Assembly (NCBI GenBank): GCA_026686845.1
Contig: JAIVEN010000014.1
Span: 33,688,001-33,752,000 of the forward strand
Source: Adenanthera pavonina
Taxonomy: Eukaryota > Streptophyta > Magnoliopsida > Fabales > Fabaceae
DNA: 64,000 bases
Reading direction: 5' to 3'
Every line of letters starts with the position of its first letter. Positions within the stretch are counted from its first letter, which is position 1. The notes under the pieces are model-generated. The model worked only from the letters and a program-made list of their open reading frames with translations, did no database searches and was not told the DNA's origin. Shown one piece after another: positions 32,606 through 45,304 of the stretch. The translations under genes were made by a program, and so were the position numbers.

Positions 32606-33647
32606 TTTTGGCTTGCAAATCAAGGTGTGTTTTCTGTTGTTTGATTCCATTTTTTTTCTTTGCTGTCTAGAAAATCATCCATACTGTTCATTCACACTAT
32701 TCATCTGTCACTGTTCATACTTGCTGTCCAGATTTTTTTTTTCTTCTGTTTTTCTCTTCTCTAGTCAGATCCCTTCCTAAATTTATAGTATTGTTCATCA
32801 TCTCTTTTCTAATTGTGCCTTAGTTCAGATTAATCCAAAACAACATTGAAAAAAAAAGGAGAAATTGTGGTGCTGCAAAATTAAAAAAAAGAGTAGTGAA
32901 AAACAATCATAAAAAAAAAGAAGAGAATTTGATGGCTGAAAAAAAAATTTCCAAAACTGAGCACCTTTGAAGTTTGAATTTGTTGATTGGATTTGGTTTG
33001 GATTGATTTACATTAATTGCTAGAATTGCATCCCTTGATTCGTGGGTTGCTTGTTTCTGAATTACCAAATTTGAAGTTTTTGTTCCCAAGTCACAAAAGG
33101 AGTCTATATTCATTTTACTTGGGTGGTAAGTTGCTTTCATATTCCTTTTTAGAATTTTACTCTTCCAGTAAATTCTATCCAAATCCCTTCCTATCTTATT
33201 TTTCCTAATTTATTGTTGTCCTTTTGTTCTATTCAAATCTCTAATGTTAATTCCTTCCTTTTGGTGTGCTTCGTTATCTTAATTTCCAGCATTTTCTTTT
33301 CTTTTCTTGGTTGGAAAATTCAATTTCTTTTGCTGAAAACAAAAAATCCATCTTTGTTTGTTGGTCACCATCATTTACTCTTTTGAGAATTTGAATTTTG
33401 GATCTTTGACTTTGAGATTACCACTTAAAACATTGCTTCTTGATTTTAAGTTCAAATTCAATTTTGCACTCTCATAGGAATGCAAGAGTGAGTGGTAAAA
33501 GGCTAAAGTATAATTATATCATTTCTGGAAAAAGCCTTTTAAGTGTGCAAAACACGAGTAAATTTGCATCATTATTGAGTGAAACACGTGAGAGAGTGTG
33601 CAAGGTCCTTTCTTTGTCTCTATTCACTAACATTTTAGGTTCTAAGC
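32606..33647 (+). other. Gypsy untranslated leader
   Basis: About 1 kb with A-rich and T-rich blocks and no conserved ORF before the gag ATG. Confidence 0.7.
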
Positions 33648-34080
33648 ATGGCTGGTGATGAACTTGATCTTAAAGCTTTAATGAGAGCTTTCAATGATCA
33701 AATCAACAAGTTGAATGCCAAATTGGATGACATGCAAGTTTCTTCATGCAAAAAGGATGTTACATTGAACATCCCAAAATTCTATGGAGAAAGTGATCCT
33801 GATATGTACTTGGACTGGGAAAGAAAAATTGAACAATGGTTTGAAGATTGCCAATATTCCGAGTCTGAGAAAGTAAAATTAGCTGCTCTTCAGTTAGAAG
33901 GAAAAGGCAAAGTTTGGTGGGAACGATTTGAAAGAAAGCATCTTAGTAAAGAAAAACAATGTGATACTTGGAGTAACATGAAGCTCATTTTGAAGCAAAA
34001 GTACGCGCCATACCACTACTTCAATGAGTATCTTCCAACTCATGGGAGAAAACTCCTAAGATGCAAATTTCAATTCCAAG
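33648..34080 (+). pseudogene. Gypsy Gag, truncated
   Basis: ATG at 33648. The retrotransposon-gag core is clear: KLDDMQVSS, then IPKFYGESDPDMYLDWERKI, EQWFEDCQYSESEKVKLAAL, QLEGKGKVWWERFERK and WSNMKLILKQKYAPYHY. It stops being recognisable after about 140 residues (near 34050), in the middle of the usual gag fold. No zinc knuckle follows, so the C-terminal part is deleted. The open frame continues nominally to 34205. It is probably a residual packaging-related protein or a relic. Confidence 0.85.
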
Positions 34081-34603
34081 TTCTAGTGATTCTAATTTGG
34101 AGCAAAAAGATCAAATGGAGGAGATATCTTCCTCAACATCAACTGCTCTCGAAGGTACCTCTAATTCTCAAAATCCTTGTGTTGATGATGTTTCTAATGA
34201 ATTAGAGTATGATATTCCTGAGAATCCCAAGGAGGAAAATGTTAATGATATTGTTGATGGGATTGGTCATGATCACTTACCACCGTTAGTGGAGACAACT
34301 ACTCCAGATGTCGCTAGTGAGGTGATAAACTTTGTTGATAGTGGTGTGCATATTTCTAGTGATACTCACATTGTTATGCCATTAGAAAATAGTTCTCATG
34401 GGTGTGGTGAAGTTGAACATGTTGATATGGTGTTTGGGCATCCATGGTTATTTGATGATAGTTGTTATTTTGAAGTAAAGAAAGCCCATGAAACTTGTTG
34501 TATTCAATTCTATGAAAATCACAAGAAAATCAAAAGTGAGCTTGAAAGGAAAAATAAATGTAAGAAGAATATGAGTTGTAAAACAAGAGTGAAAGACAAG
34601 TGA
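34061..34603 (+). pseudogene. Remnant ORF, possibly protease-RT junction of gypsy pol
   Basis: A 180-codon frame in another phase overlaps the gag end. Acidic sequence is followed by VDMVFGHPWLFDDSCYFEVK, which resembles the VLGRPWLxD... segment after the gypsy protease. It ends in a basic stretch. I read it as a scrap of pol left at a deletion join; no catalytic motif is present. Confidence 0.4.
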
Positions 34604-34748
34604 AAAAAGCAAAAGTGCAGAAAAATGAAAAAAGAGTACAAATGAGTGAAAAGAAACTTGAGAGAAGAATGAAAAAAAGAAAGAAAAAGAGAGAAAAGAG
34701 AAAAGAAAAAGAGAGTTTGAGAAAAGATGAGAATAATGAGGTAAAAGA
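34600..34748 (+). repeat. Purine-rich low-complexity tract
   Basis: About 150 bases of nearly pure A/G (AAAAAGAGAGAAAAG-like units), Lys/Arg/Glu-rich in every plus frame. Confidence 0.8.
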
Positions 34749-34750
34749 AA

Positions 34751-35635
34751 TTGAGTTGTCTGAGTAAAGGAGAGTTTAAGGTAGTTTCTTTACAACTCCT
34801 TCCTTCATATCTTCTATATATTCCTTCTTTTCATCTTCTCCATCCTTCTTACTTTATCTTTGATTCTTATAATTTATTTAGTCCTTTCATGTGTTATGAG
34901 TACTCAATGCTTCTTGAATCTAATGTGAAAGAAAGTCAGTTTGACCATTTAGTGTCTTCTTTTTCTAGTTTTTCCATCTATGTCACTTCATTTTATTTTC
35001 ATCATAGTGTTCTGCATTCTCAATTCATTTTTGAAGTAGTCTCTACTCATTTCATGTTTTATGTCTCTTGTGTGTCTCATAAGTTATGTGTCTTTTTGAT
35101 TCTTTATTGGTTTCTTCCATCTCATTTTCATGAATCTCGTGTGTTCCATTTTCTATCCAGTAACCCATTCTCTTCTTATTCCATCCAACTTTGTGATACT
35201 TTGTTTTCATCCATATGTTTTCCTCTTGTGAGCTATGCTCCATCCTTGTCTTGTCAATGTGCATCATCCACAAGTGTCAAATCTTTCCAAATTTTGAACC
35301 TAGCAAATAATGTGAAAATCTGCCCAACTTTCATCCCCTATGTTTACTCTACAATCTCAATTTTCCTTGAGTCTTGTTGTGTCAAATTTGCCTCTAGTTC
35401 TTTGTTGCAAGTTATTAGTGTGGATGTTATGGAAGGAAAATCAAGTTCTTATGCACTAATGCATGACAACAAGTCACATGCAATTCAAACTAATTGTCAT
35501 TACAAGGTTTTTTATCTTGGAGATTGGTTTGGAATGCAAGATTGTAAAGATAAAACTTTAAAAAGGATGAATTTGCAGTCAAGAGTTATTATGACACCAC
35601 AAGTTCAAGCAAGGGTTGAAGAGAAGATGCATTAA
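34751..35635 (+). CDS. Unrecognised 294-codon ORF in non-autonomous gypsy element
   Basis: An uninterrupted frame starts MSCLSKGEFKVVSLQLLPSY and ends QVQARVEEKMH, just before the polypurine tract. The first two thirds are very rich in Ser, Phe, Tyr, His and Cys with several hydrophobic runs (SIYVTSFYFHHSVLH, LCVFLILYWFLPSH). The last third looks more like a normal soluble protein (GDWFGMQDCKDKTLKRMNLQ). I recognise no domain. It occupies the place where pol or an envelope-like gene would sit. T-rich DNA can produce such frames by chance, so coding status is uncertain. Confidence 0.35.
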   Translation: MSCLSKGEFKVVSLQLLPSYLLYIPSFHLLHPSYFIFDSYNLFSPFMCYEYSMLLESNVKESQFDHLVSSFSSFSIYVTSFYFHHSVLHSQFIFEVVSTHFMFYVSCVSHKLCVFLILYWFLPSHFHESRVFHFLSSNPFSSYSIQLCDTLFSSICFPLVSYAPSLSCQCASSTSVKSFQILNLANNVKICPTFIPYVYSTISIFLESCCVKFASSSLLQVISVDVMEGKSSSYALMHDNKSHAIQTNCHYKVFYLGDWFGMQDCKDKTLKRMNLQSRVIMTPQVQARVEEKMH

Positions 35636-35738
35636 TTAGGCTTGAAAAGTAGGTATACTCTCTATTTTTTTATTTGATGCTTTTAATCATTCCCTTTCTT
35701 TCCATATAGATTATGGAGATTCGAGGACGAATCATTTT

Positions 35739-35752
35739 GAGGAAGGAGGGAA
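35739..35752 (+). promoter_or_regulatory. Gypsy polypurine tract
   Basis: GAGGAAGGAGGGAA abuts the 3' LTR start TGATAGAG. Confidence 0.9.
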
Positions 35753-36572
35753 TGATAGAGTACGATTAAGGCATGAAGCATTTGGAGTTGGACATAGCAA
35801 TGAGCTTGGAAAGAGCATGAAGTCCAACTATTTGAATCAAGCTGCAGCCTAAAAAAAGAGCTAGAAAGTATGGAACATGCTTCCAATCATATAAGTTAAT
35901 GGTCCAAGCCCAAAAGAAGCCCATTTGGGAGATATAACTTGAAGACAACGTGTGCTTCTCATGTGACCATTAAAAGTGACATTTTTTTATGATTAATATT
36001 CAGGTCAAAAGTTTCCTATTTACATTAAGCTACTTTTGCTGACTTCTTTTTAAGTTTGTTTCCTAATTTGAAAAAGGTGATAGGAGCCATCTTTGGAGAA
36101 TTAATTCAGCACCTTATGTCCTGATTCATTGTATAATGAGGTGTCACCTTTTAGGAATATTTAATGCTTATTATTCCTAGGGATTCTTGGTAGTCTTTTT
36201 CCATATATAAATAGGCACCACTTTGTATGGTTTTGGACCTAACATGAATGAATGAATTTCTTTTCAGTAACTTTATTGTTGTTCAGTGAGTTCTTTCTTG
36301 CTTATTCTTGAGTGCGAGAAAGAATGAGGATTTATTAAGGAGTGGTGATCCTTGTGGCGTCCTGAAGTTAGGATTCAAGAGACGGGTTCTCTTGGAGTCT
36401 ATTTCCTTCGACCAACATTTTGTTTCAGTTTTCTTATTTTTATCGTTTCTATTTTTTCAGTTTTGTTCATTGTTGTTCTTTGTTGTTCTTGTGTTCAATT
36501 CATATTTCCTTGAGTTGCATGATCCTTACAAAAGAAGGCTCTTAGGACGGGTTCGTAATGTGTTTCCCATCA
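35753..36572 (+). repeat. Gypsy 3' LTR
   Basis: TGATAGAGTACG...TTTCCCATCA, matching 31772-32592, with TG...CA ends intact. Confidence 0.95.
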
Positions 36573-39500
36573 ACTTTCTAGTAGATTAACGTTAATACAA
36601 TATGAGGTCAGGTTAGTATATGATATGCAATTACTAGTGTTTCTTGATGAGCTTTTTCTTTTAACTTGTAAAAGGTAGCCCAACTGAAATTGCTTCTGGA
36701 AAAGGTCCGAAAATGACCCACTTTAAGAGTGAGTCATTCTTTATTATTATTATTATTATTATTATGCATTCTTTATATTGCAACATAGTAATTGCTTTTA
36801 CATTCATGCTGTTGAAATTTGCGTTCTAGATTCCAATCTCCCTGTGATTGAAAGTGTGCCTGCACTTTTCATGGGAGCCTTATATTGCTATGTATGATGT
36901 GATTTCGTGCATCATGCTTGGGATATAGAATGCTTCTCCTACTTGTAGCCTGAATTAAGCTCATATTTTAGTAGAGGTCATGATTATCAAACAAAAAAAT
37001 TTTAGGCAGTGTTAGAGATTCTATTTCTTGTTAATTAAAAGCAACGAAGACTGAAAATTGTAGTAACAGCTAAGAACATAATTTTTGGGCAATTATTATA
37101 TATAGCTATATATGCATCACATGTAGCTTAAAGAATATTACTGTAGAGCCATATCTTAGAACATAGGATCTACAATATCATAACTGTAATGTTTGGAAAT
37201 AAGTATTGCTTTGTTTTTTTTTTTATACAGTATTGCTTTGCTTTCTATTGACTCTTTGGATCCTTAATGTTTTGTAGCTGTTTTGGGATATCTTATTTGC
37301 ATGTAGCTTCTACTTCTCTTGCTTCTTTATTCAAAAACGTGTTTCAACTGAATAATAAAACTTTAAGATAGTATCCTTTTTTGTAGATTATATTTAATGC
37401 TGATTTTGTGTGAACCACATAATCTGATTATGTGAGGTAAATTTAATGATAGTTGGTACAAATTTTTAGTTTGAATTATGATGTTCATGAGGTCTAAATG
37501 TGATGTCAAACAATGGTCATTATGTACTAAAAGTTCTATACTGTTTTTGGATTATTTTTTTATTGTTGGAGTTGTCAAAATGTTGAGTCAATTATTTTTT
37601 TATTGTCCAAGTTATAAGCTAACACTTTCATTTGCATGTTAGCAAGAAGGATCAAGTTTTGCTCCAACTAGAATGGTAAGATAATTTTCTTCCCCTTTGG
37701 TTAAAAACAAAAGCAAGAGAAATAGTTGACAATGGGCTTTGTTGAAATGAGTTTTCTTAATAAAATTATTATATATACACATGTACATACATACATACAT
37801 ATATATAATGTATACATATATATTATTTTAACATCTTATTTAAGAATAAAGCCGAGGGAATGCTTTCTGATTCCCGAGTTGGGCTTTCTCATATTGTAAT
37901 CAATCCAACACTCTATTATTCAGTCAGTTTTGTAGTTTCATTTGTTTCTCCTTGTTTGTGGGTGTATGTATATCATTTACAATGGGAATGTGGGCCACGT
38001 GACTGATCTATTGCAACGATCAAGACTAATAAAAATCATAGATAGGGTTACTTTGTTGGAAAAATATTTATGATTATTTGGCATGTAATATTTGAAAAAA
38101 AGTAACAATTTAATTGTATAATTAATTTAAAATTTAACGTATTCAAATAATAAAATATGGAAATTGAGTGAGTCATGATAACACTGAATATACAACACTT
38201 GCTATCTCTTCCATTCTTACTAGCGTCCCAATCCTCCAAGTGCTCCACTGTCACGTCAAAACTTTGCGGCACTACTACCACCTATAAGAAAATAACTTTT
38301 CTCTTTATTTTTATGAATTTTATTTTTCATGAATTATTATATACTCTGTAAGAATACCCTTTGATTCTAGGGACATTGAGAAGGTGATGCTTTGTTCTAG
38401 TTAGAGTAGAGGCCATAAAAGAAACAGCTCTCTGAAGGCCACATATTCGTATTTGACTTCATATGCACAATTAAAAAGGTCATATTGTTGTTATTCACAA
38501 CTTGATCAGTTTTTGGCTTTCTCATTCAACCGAAAATTATTAAAAGAGGTACAATTTGTTATATTTCCACTGTGATTTAGACATTAATATATGAAAGAAG
38601 CTTCCTTTAACTTTCTAGTTATACTGATTTCAGCTTGTGCACATATAAACAAAAAAAGTAGAGTTAATTTCACCATTGTGCAAGTACTTTTGCTCTTTTT
38701 ATATGTTTCATTTTAGTTTTGTGGATCTTGTATGGTGCTCTGTATCCTCTCCAATAAAGTATTCTATTTTTAAGTTTCAATTGCCGATAAGATTATATGT
38801 CTTTAAATGTAAATCACTTATTAGGTTGGTAATGAGATGCGTTTATGCCAAGTGAGCTTTGCTTGAGCAAGTGAGAGGTGTATGGACCTCTGGAATTTTT
38901 TTGTGTGCTCGCTATATAGTTTAACAATACTAGAAGGCCATTTTTTTATACTTTAAATTGCATAGGGATTCTATAGCTTACTTTTTTTTTCTTTCCTTTT
39001 TTTTGGGGGCCCAACTTTGTAGTTTACTTTAGGATTACTACGTTAGATATCCATGACTAGCTAGTTGGCAATATAAATGCTTCTAGTTCTATTGCATCTA
39101 ACATTTACTCTCATAAATGAAAAACAATTTCCTCTTATTTCAAGTCTAAAATAAAATAGCTCCAAAATCACAAATTCTAGTGAATAGTTTGCCTATACTT
39201 GCTTGCCTATCACAAATCATAGTTGTAGTTGCTGTAGTGCTTGTTGATTTATATATTTGTTTGGTTAGTGCTTGTCTTTGAATTTATAATAACTAAAAAT
39301 GACTTTGTAAATTCATATATCATCTTTTATTGTTTTTAGTGCCCTCAAGAGCAAAATAATGTTGATTGTGGACAAGACTCTTACTGGGCCAGTTATCGCA
39401 GAGTTATTTGGTGAATTGGGATCAAGAGAAAGTGAGTTAAGCATTTGTGCTAATTTAATGATTTGTAAAACCATGATTTTTAATATTGCTTCTTTTATCT

Positions 39501-40145
39501 GAAAAAATGGAGCTACTCTTTAAACATTCTACCGTTAATTTACTGTTGCATTTTTTATAAATGTGAAAGGATTTTTTTTTGGAGTAGTTAACCAAATATT
39601 TTAAATTTAGTTAGAAATTAAACTAAAATATATTGATTTTTGCCTTCCTCAATACTTAATTAATTTATGATGAAACTAATTTTTAGTCCAATGATTTTTT
39701 TTTTGCGAGTTGAGACATCTATTTGGATACTATCCTTGATGTTTATGCTCTTATGTGATTGATATTGAAATTTTTGTTGTTTGGAGAACAATTCTTGAAG
39801 ATTCCATTACATATATTGAAGAAAACTAATATATCTAACCAAATGGAGAGTAAATGTTATTTGTGTCTCAAATTATGAATGATGGAAGCTGAAGTTCACC
39901 AACGAGAGTGCACTATAATGAAATCATTTTTTTGGCCAAAAAAGTGCCCTATAATGAAAGTGCATTGCCATTCCAATAGCAAACTTTTGCTGGAATTGAT
40001 GTTCATATGTGGTGTTCACTAGTTGATTTAGTCTTTGTGCTCTTGATTTTGTTATGCTTGAAAATTAGACGCTGCATTATATATGTTAAGTATGTCATGT
40101 ATCTTTTAGACAATGTCATGCTTGTTTTTGTTGGCTAACTTAAAG
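36573..40145. other. Unassigned DNA upstream of TNP2 remnant
   Basis: AT-rich with an (ATT)n microsatellite at about 36739-36766 and an ACAT/ATAT run near 37780-37820. Near 39340 the plus strand reads CPQEQNNVDCG, which resembles the Q...DCG region of Ulp1-like peptidases, but only about 24 codons are readable. No intact gene is found. The right half probably contains introns and decayed exons of the CACTA transposase gene. Confidence 0.5.
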
Positions 40146-41690
40146 GTACCTGATGCTTTTGCATCAAATATTACAAGGTGTGTCAACATCATGAGTGAAA
40201 GCTATTTGGTTCGAAGTGCAGTGACCAACATGTGTTGTTGCAAGGAATAATTCTTATTGTAATATGTGGATTGTTGCCCATGAAGGTGTGCAAACCAATT
40301 ATAGAGTTAGGAAAATTTTTCAAGAACCTTTGTTCAAAGTGTTTGACCAATGAAGAACTTGACAAAACATTGAGTCAGATAGAATTAACCTTGTGCAAGT
40401 TAGAGACTGTGTTCCCACCTGCCTTCTTTGACATCATGGTTCAATTGCCAGTATACTTGAGAAGAGAGGCAAAAGTTGATAGACCAGTTCAGTATCAATG
40501 GATGCACCAAATCAAAAGGTGGCTTGTGTAAATCTTTTCATTCATAGTTACATTTATCATTGGAACAAACTCAAAGGGTTGCTACTTCTTGTTATGCATA
40601 TTTGTGGACACTTAAATCATGTGTTCACAATAAGGCTCGACCTGAAGGCTCTATTACAGAGGTTATTTGGCGGAGGAAAGTCTCACTTTTTGCTCACAAT
40701 ACTTGAAAGATTTTTTATCCAAATTAAATATGCCACATAGGAATGATGACACATCTAATGATAATTATGACCTTTTTGTATTCATGAGAATTGGTCAAGC
40801 AAGAGGACATTCCGAATCATTCCCTATTTCTTATGAAGAGTTTCATCAACCTAGAATGTATGTACTATAAAATTGTGAAGAAGTTTGGCCACATATAGAG
40901 TAAGTTAACAATACATCCAAACAAGTCTACAATGCCATGATTTGCATTTCTATAACAAGTGTAAAAAACTTGTAGGGAGCATCGGAAGGAGCTTGAAGCT
41001 CAAAGTTCAACGATTGAGCAAAGATATTACAAAGAGTTTCTTGATTGGTTTCATGTGTGAGTTGGTTATTGTCTTTTGAACCTAAGTGCTTATTTTAATT
41101 ACTTTAATGACATTTCATGTGTAACAAATAGGTCTTTGTCCAAACAGGTCTTTGTCCACAGTTGTGTTGATAAGACCATGCAAGTAATGAGCTTATAAGT
41201 TTATTCATCAGTTCATTATGGGTGGTCAATTAGTGCTCCATGTTTATGGTGAACGGATGTCGCTTCCACACAAGTGATCGTGCAGCAGAAAAAAAAACTC
41301 AAAATAATGGAGTCATGGTTAGGGGTGATGACACCAATGCTTTAAAGGAATATTATGATGTGTTAGAGTATATTTATGGGTTGTCTTACATAGGGAATAA
41401 AAAAGTATACTTGTTTTAGGTGTCCTTGGTGGGATATGGGTCATATTGGTAAGGGATATAAAGTTGACCAATACGGGTTTATAAGTATAAACACTCAATA
41501 TTCATTAGACACCAATGAACCATTCATCTTAGCATCTTAAGCAGATCAAGTTTTTTACGTGGATGACATTATTGAGCTTGGTTGGCTTCTCATTGTGAAA
41601 ACAAATCCACGTGACCTCTTCAAAATGCCATTTGAGGATGGTGGTAATGATGTAAGTGAAGACAATGTTATGGTTGATGAATAAGCTTAT
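40146..41690 (+). pseudogene. CACTA TNP2-type transposase, C-terminal part (DUF4218 + DUF4216)
   Basis: VPDAFASNITRCVNIMSES (40146 on) leads, after a frameshift, to the DUF4218-like block ICGLLPMKVCKPIIELGKFF, LSQIELTLCKLETVFPPAFF and DIMVQLPVYLRREAKVDRPV. Further frameshifts give NKARPEGSI and AEESLTFCSQYL. A segment near 40975-41060 gives STIEQRYYKEFLDWFHV. The DUF4216-like region at about 41250-41690 has NGCRFHTSDRAAEKKTQNNG, YDVLEYIYGLSYIGNKKVYL and VDQYGFISINT, then FYVDDIIELGWLLIVKTNPR. TNP2 is the EnSpm transposase that cuts at CACTA termini. Many stops and shifts show it is dead. The N-terminal catalytic part is not recognisable upstream. Confidence 0.88.
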
Positions 41691-42144
41691 CAATTGTTGG
41701 TGATTGAATTGAACATGTACAATGAAAGTCCTTTGGAACCAATCATTGTTATTGATTTATTTAGAGATGATGTACAGCCACAAGCTTGATTTAAGGAGGG
41801 TCAAACATCACAAAGAAATAATAATAGTACTAGGGAGCTTGGATTCATTGATGACACTGGTAAAGCATCACCAGTTTATGAAGATAGTGACGAAAAGGCT
41901 ATGCTAGATGATAATGATAGTGATACAGAAGAGGATCAAGTACATTAGAACAAATTAGAAGAGATCGATACTATTGAAAGTGGCACGAAAGATTCAATTA
42001 GATGAAAATATTATAGTTTCATGGTAAATTGCTATATGCTTTTTAGGCATGTTATGTACTTCTTGTCTTACAATATGTTTTCATGACCTTAATTATATAT
42101 ATTTCATTTATCTTGTTACTTACCTTTATTATACATTCATATAG

Positions 42145-42664
42145 GATGTCATCACTATGGAGAGGTCGAGCTTGTGGATGGGGAGGGCCTAATTCCTCAG
42201 AAAAGATGGCTTCCTCCCATAGAGCACATCATATTCATTCAAAACCTCCACTCCCTCTTATTCAAACTAACATTTATCCTCAACAACCATTACTACAGCT
42301 TCATGAGACACATCAAGGCTTTTCCCCTATTAGTAGTGTAGGTAAATTTCAATCAACTTTATATAATAGAGATAACTAGTCCACATAACTTGTCACATTT
42401 AATTGTTTTCTTCTTTTTGAATGAATGATAGGATCTAGCATTTCCAATAAGAGGAGTAGAGGCATATATAGGGGAAAACAACTAGATTTGAAAACAAGAT
42501 TTGGAGGAAAATTAAAGTGAAAATTCATTATTTCATGTCAAGAGTTGTGGGACCAGGAGTAGGGCTTTCACTAGCCATTGTGGTTTATTTCTTAGGACCA
42601 CAATATCCTTTTGAGAGGGTGACTGGGACAATAACTTCTAAAAGTATGGTGAGGAGTAGTGGTT
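42145..42664 (+). pseudogene. Start of second CACTA gene (TNP1-like) before solo LTR
   Basis: ATG at 42145 opens MSSLWRGRACGWGGPNSSEK with a Gly/Arg-rich then Pro/His/Gln-rich leader to TAG at 42377. Such a start is common in the plant Ptta/EnSpm transposase-associated gene. Exon-like text resumes after 42430 but is interrupted by the LTR insertion at 42665. The assignment rests on position and on the matching exons further right. Confidence 0.5.
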
Positions 42665-45207
42665 TGTAATATCTTGATTTTATACCTTTTACCCATGTAT
42701 TAAATCATCATAAAGTCCATTTATACTTTATTAGAAGCTTGAATCACATAATATATCATAATAAATTTTCCAAAATTCGGGTACTATTCATTTGGTATAA
42801 ATCCTTTTTATTGAATAAATTTCAGAAAATCATAACTAATTCTGTAAAAATCATATGTAAGTTATTCAAGCCTTTAAAAATAACTTGGAAGATTGTTTAC
42901 ATGGAAAAAATATAAAATAGATCAATGACAGGGCCAAATTTTATAGTAGTTTACGTGAAGGTCTATTGTTCATTTGGTCAATTTTAGGAAATTCAGTTTT
43001 TTGGCACTAACTTTGAAAAATCACTATAAATCATACACATTTTTAAATTGATTGCTCTATAAACCATTTGAAAGATATTTCTGTCCACTTTCTAGCTATA
43101 TATAAAATTCATATATTATATATCAAAACATCCAAATAGTGGTGGGTTCACTATCAAGAGGTCAGAATAACCATTTGCATCCAAGTATTTTGCAAAGTAA
43201 AAGACATAAAATATTTACATGGCCATAACTTTTCTTCATATCATGCCATACATTCTCTAAGACCTAAAGCAACATAAAGGCCTAAAGAAATAGATTTAAC
43301 ATCATTTTTACAAATTTACATAAAAACTCAAAGCTTATGGCCATTGCAAGCAACAACATGTTAATCACCGAGTACTTTCTCCTTTCCTTTCTTTTCCTTA
43401 GTGGCATTGTCATAGTTGTTTCCTAGACATGGTTAGCATGTGAGAGAATGAGATTCAAAGAATCTCAGTAGTAATTACCATTTAAGCACATATATTATCA
43501 CATTTAACAAGGTTTATGAAAACAATCAATAATCACTTAAACACATTAAGTCACATAATTCTACAAAAACTTGGGTAGCATTTAAGTTTGAAAAAAGGAT
43601 GTCCAGAGATCACAAACCTCTTCATTTGCCTCAACTAACAATCACAAATCATCAAAACAACATGTGGCAAGTGATCATGCTCATACAAATCATAAAAGAC
43701 AACATAGTGCAAAAATGGGTAAATTTACTTCCTTTGAGAATTCTCTAGCTTCCCACCCTTGGTACACCACTTCTTGAGCCTTCCACAACTTTCTTGAACC
43801 TAATCATAACATAATTTAAGCATTTTAGCCATTGATTTCAAGAGCTATAACACATAGTGCTCACTAGACCTAAACTTTTCATTTTGCTTTCCTTTGAGAT
43901 TTTCTTGTAACCAACACTTGTACTTAACTAATTTAGACCCAAGAAATCCATTTTTGGGTCTAAATTATGAAATCCCAACTCTAGGAAGAAACCCTATCTA
44001 ACCAAAAAACACTTGGAGAAAAAAAAGAAAATGATACACTTTGATTTTCTTCTAGATACTACCATTTTCATGCTTAAGGTTACTAGTTTAGCATTTCCTC
44101 CAAGTTTGGTGCATGAAAACTCATTCCTTGGACAAGTTATGGTTTGGCCAAAACTCTAAGGGAGAGGAAGGAAGAAGTCTCAACTAACCTACTACAAACT
44201 ACTTGAACTCACAAGTTGGAGGTGGCTACAACAATTACCTTACACTTGATCTTGGGTGGCTTCAAGTTCTCTTCCCTTTCTCCTTCTCTTTTCTCTCTTT
44301 CTCTCTTGTGTTTGGAAGCTCTCTTTCTCTCTATTTTTCTGTTACAGAACATGTCTGAACATAGGAGAGAAGGGGTTAATTGGCTTAATTAACTTAAATT
44401 CAATCACTTTTTGGTCCAAAAAGCCAGACTTTCTCTCACAAGTTGTTTAGTCAAAATTCATGCCTTCCTTGAGAAGTTTAATGGATGAAAATCACATGCT
44501 TAATCTGCCAAAAATCCAAAGCCAAATAAGGAGGGAGGAGTGTCCAAATAGTCTTCAATTTTCCTAGTCTAAATATACCTGATATCGGATATTTTTTACT
44601 AGTACCAATAAAACTACTTTTTATAGTAAATTAGCATTTTAAGGATACATGACTATTCTAAATTTATATTTATATTTTCCTAACTATATTGTCCAAAGCA
44701 GTATTTGTGTGAGGCTCATATCTTGTCTCGATCACCTTTTAACCGTATGTGGGACCCATAATTGACTTTATTAATATAAAGTTACTTTTGGATACTCGGC
44801 ACTGATTATTTTTTATTTTTAATCAGTTAACCTCCATGCTATATATCATTGGGTTTAGTTCGTTGTGAGCTTTGTTTTGACAATAATTTTTAATATTTAC
44901 AATATTACCCTTGACTTGGGGTAAAATTGTAATTTCTAAAACTTTTAGGTCTTTTTTTTATAATTTTACACAAGAACTACAATAAATAGAATTCTTTTAT
45001 TCCGACTACCATTTTGTAAATAATTCTTTTTTTGGGTCAAAAATATAATTTTCTTATCTTTCCTTCTAATTTAGAGAAATGACCTTTCTGCTAATCTCCG
45101 TCTATTTCTATGTCTCCCCATTTTCTGTAATTCCCTCTATATTTTACATTATTCTTTATTATTTTTTCTTTCATTACTTGATATCCAGTAAAATTAGAGA
45201 TATTATA
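42665..45207. repeat. Solo LTR-like insertion, about 2.5 kb
   Basis: It begins TGTAATATCTTG and ends GAGATATTATA. Along its length it is homologous to the 3.0-kb LTR at 45911-48930 (shared TTAGAAGCTTGAATCAC, TTCATAACTAATTCT and the later TGACCTTT(T/C)TGC region). No internal region is attached on either side, and the transposase exons continue after it, so it is most likely a solo LTR. The flanking 5 bases do not match, so age or end erosion is likely. Confidence 0.7.
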
Positions 45208-45304
45208 TAATCAAAAGTGAAGGTAGTATTTATACCAAATATATTCATTGACCATATTTTTTTTATGTTTTCATAACAAATATACTTATTTATGTGGGCT
45301 TTAG

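Larger units (their letters stand above)
31772..36572 (+). mobile_element. Non-autonomous Ty3/gypsy-type LTR element with gag only
   Basis: Two LTRs of 821 and 820 bp, nearly identical, are flanked by a perfect 5-bp target duplication ACTTT (31767-31771 and 36573-36577). The PBS and polypurine tract are in place. The internal 3.16 kb has a gag start but no RT, RNase H or integrase. Intact ends with high LTR identity suggest a recent, trans-mobilised insertion. It is a gag-bearing derivative (TR-GAG style) of a larger gypsy family. Confidence 0.93.

Noticed and set aside
34751..35635. Unknown gypsy ORF as an envelope protein
   Set aside because: Hydrophobic runs are present, but there is no clear signal peptide, furin-like site or single C-terminal anchor, and T-rich DNA alone can give such residues.
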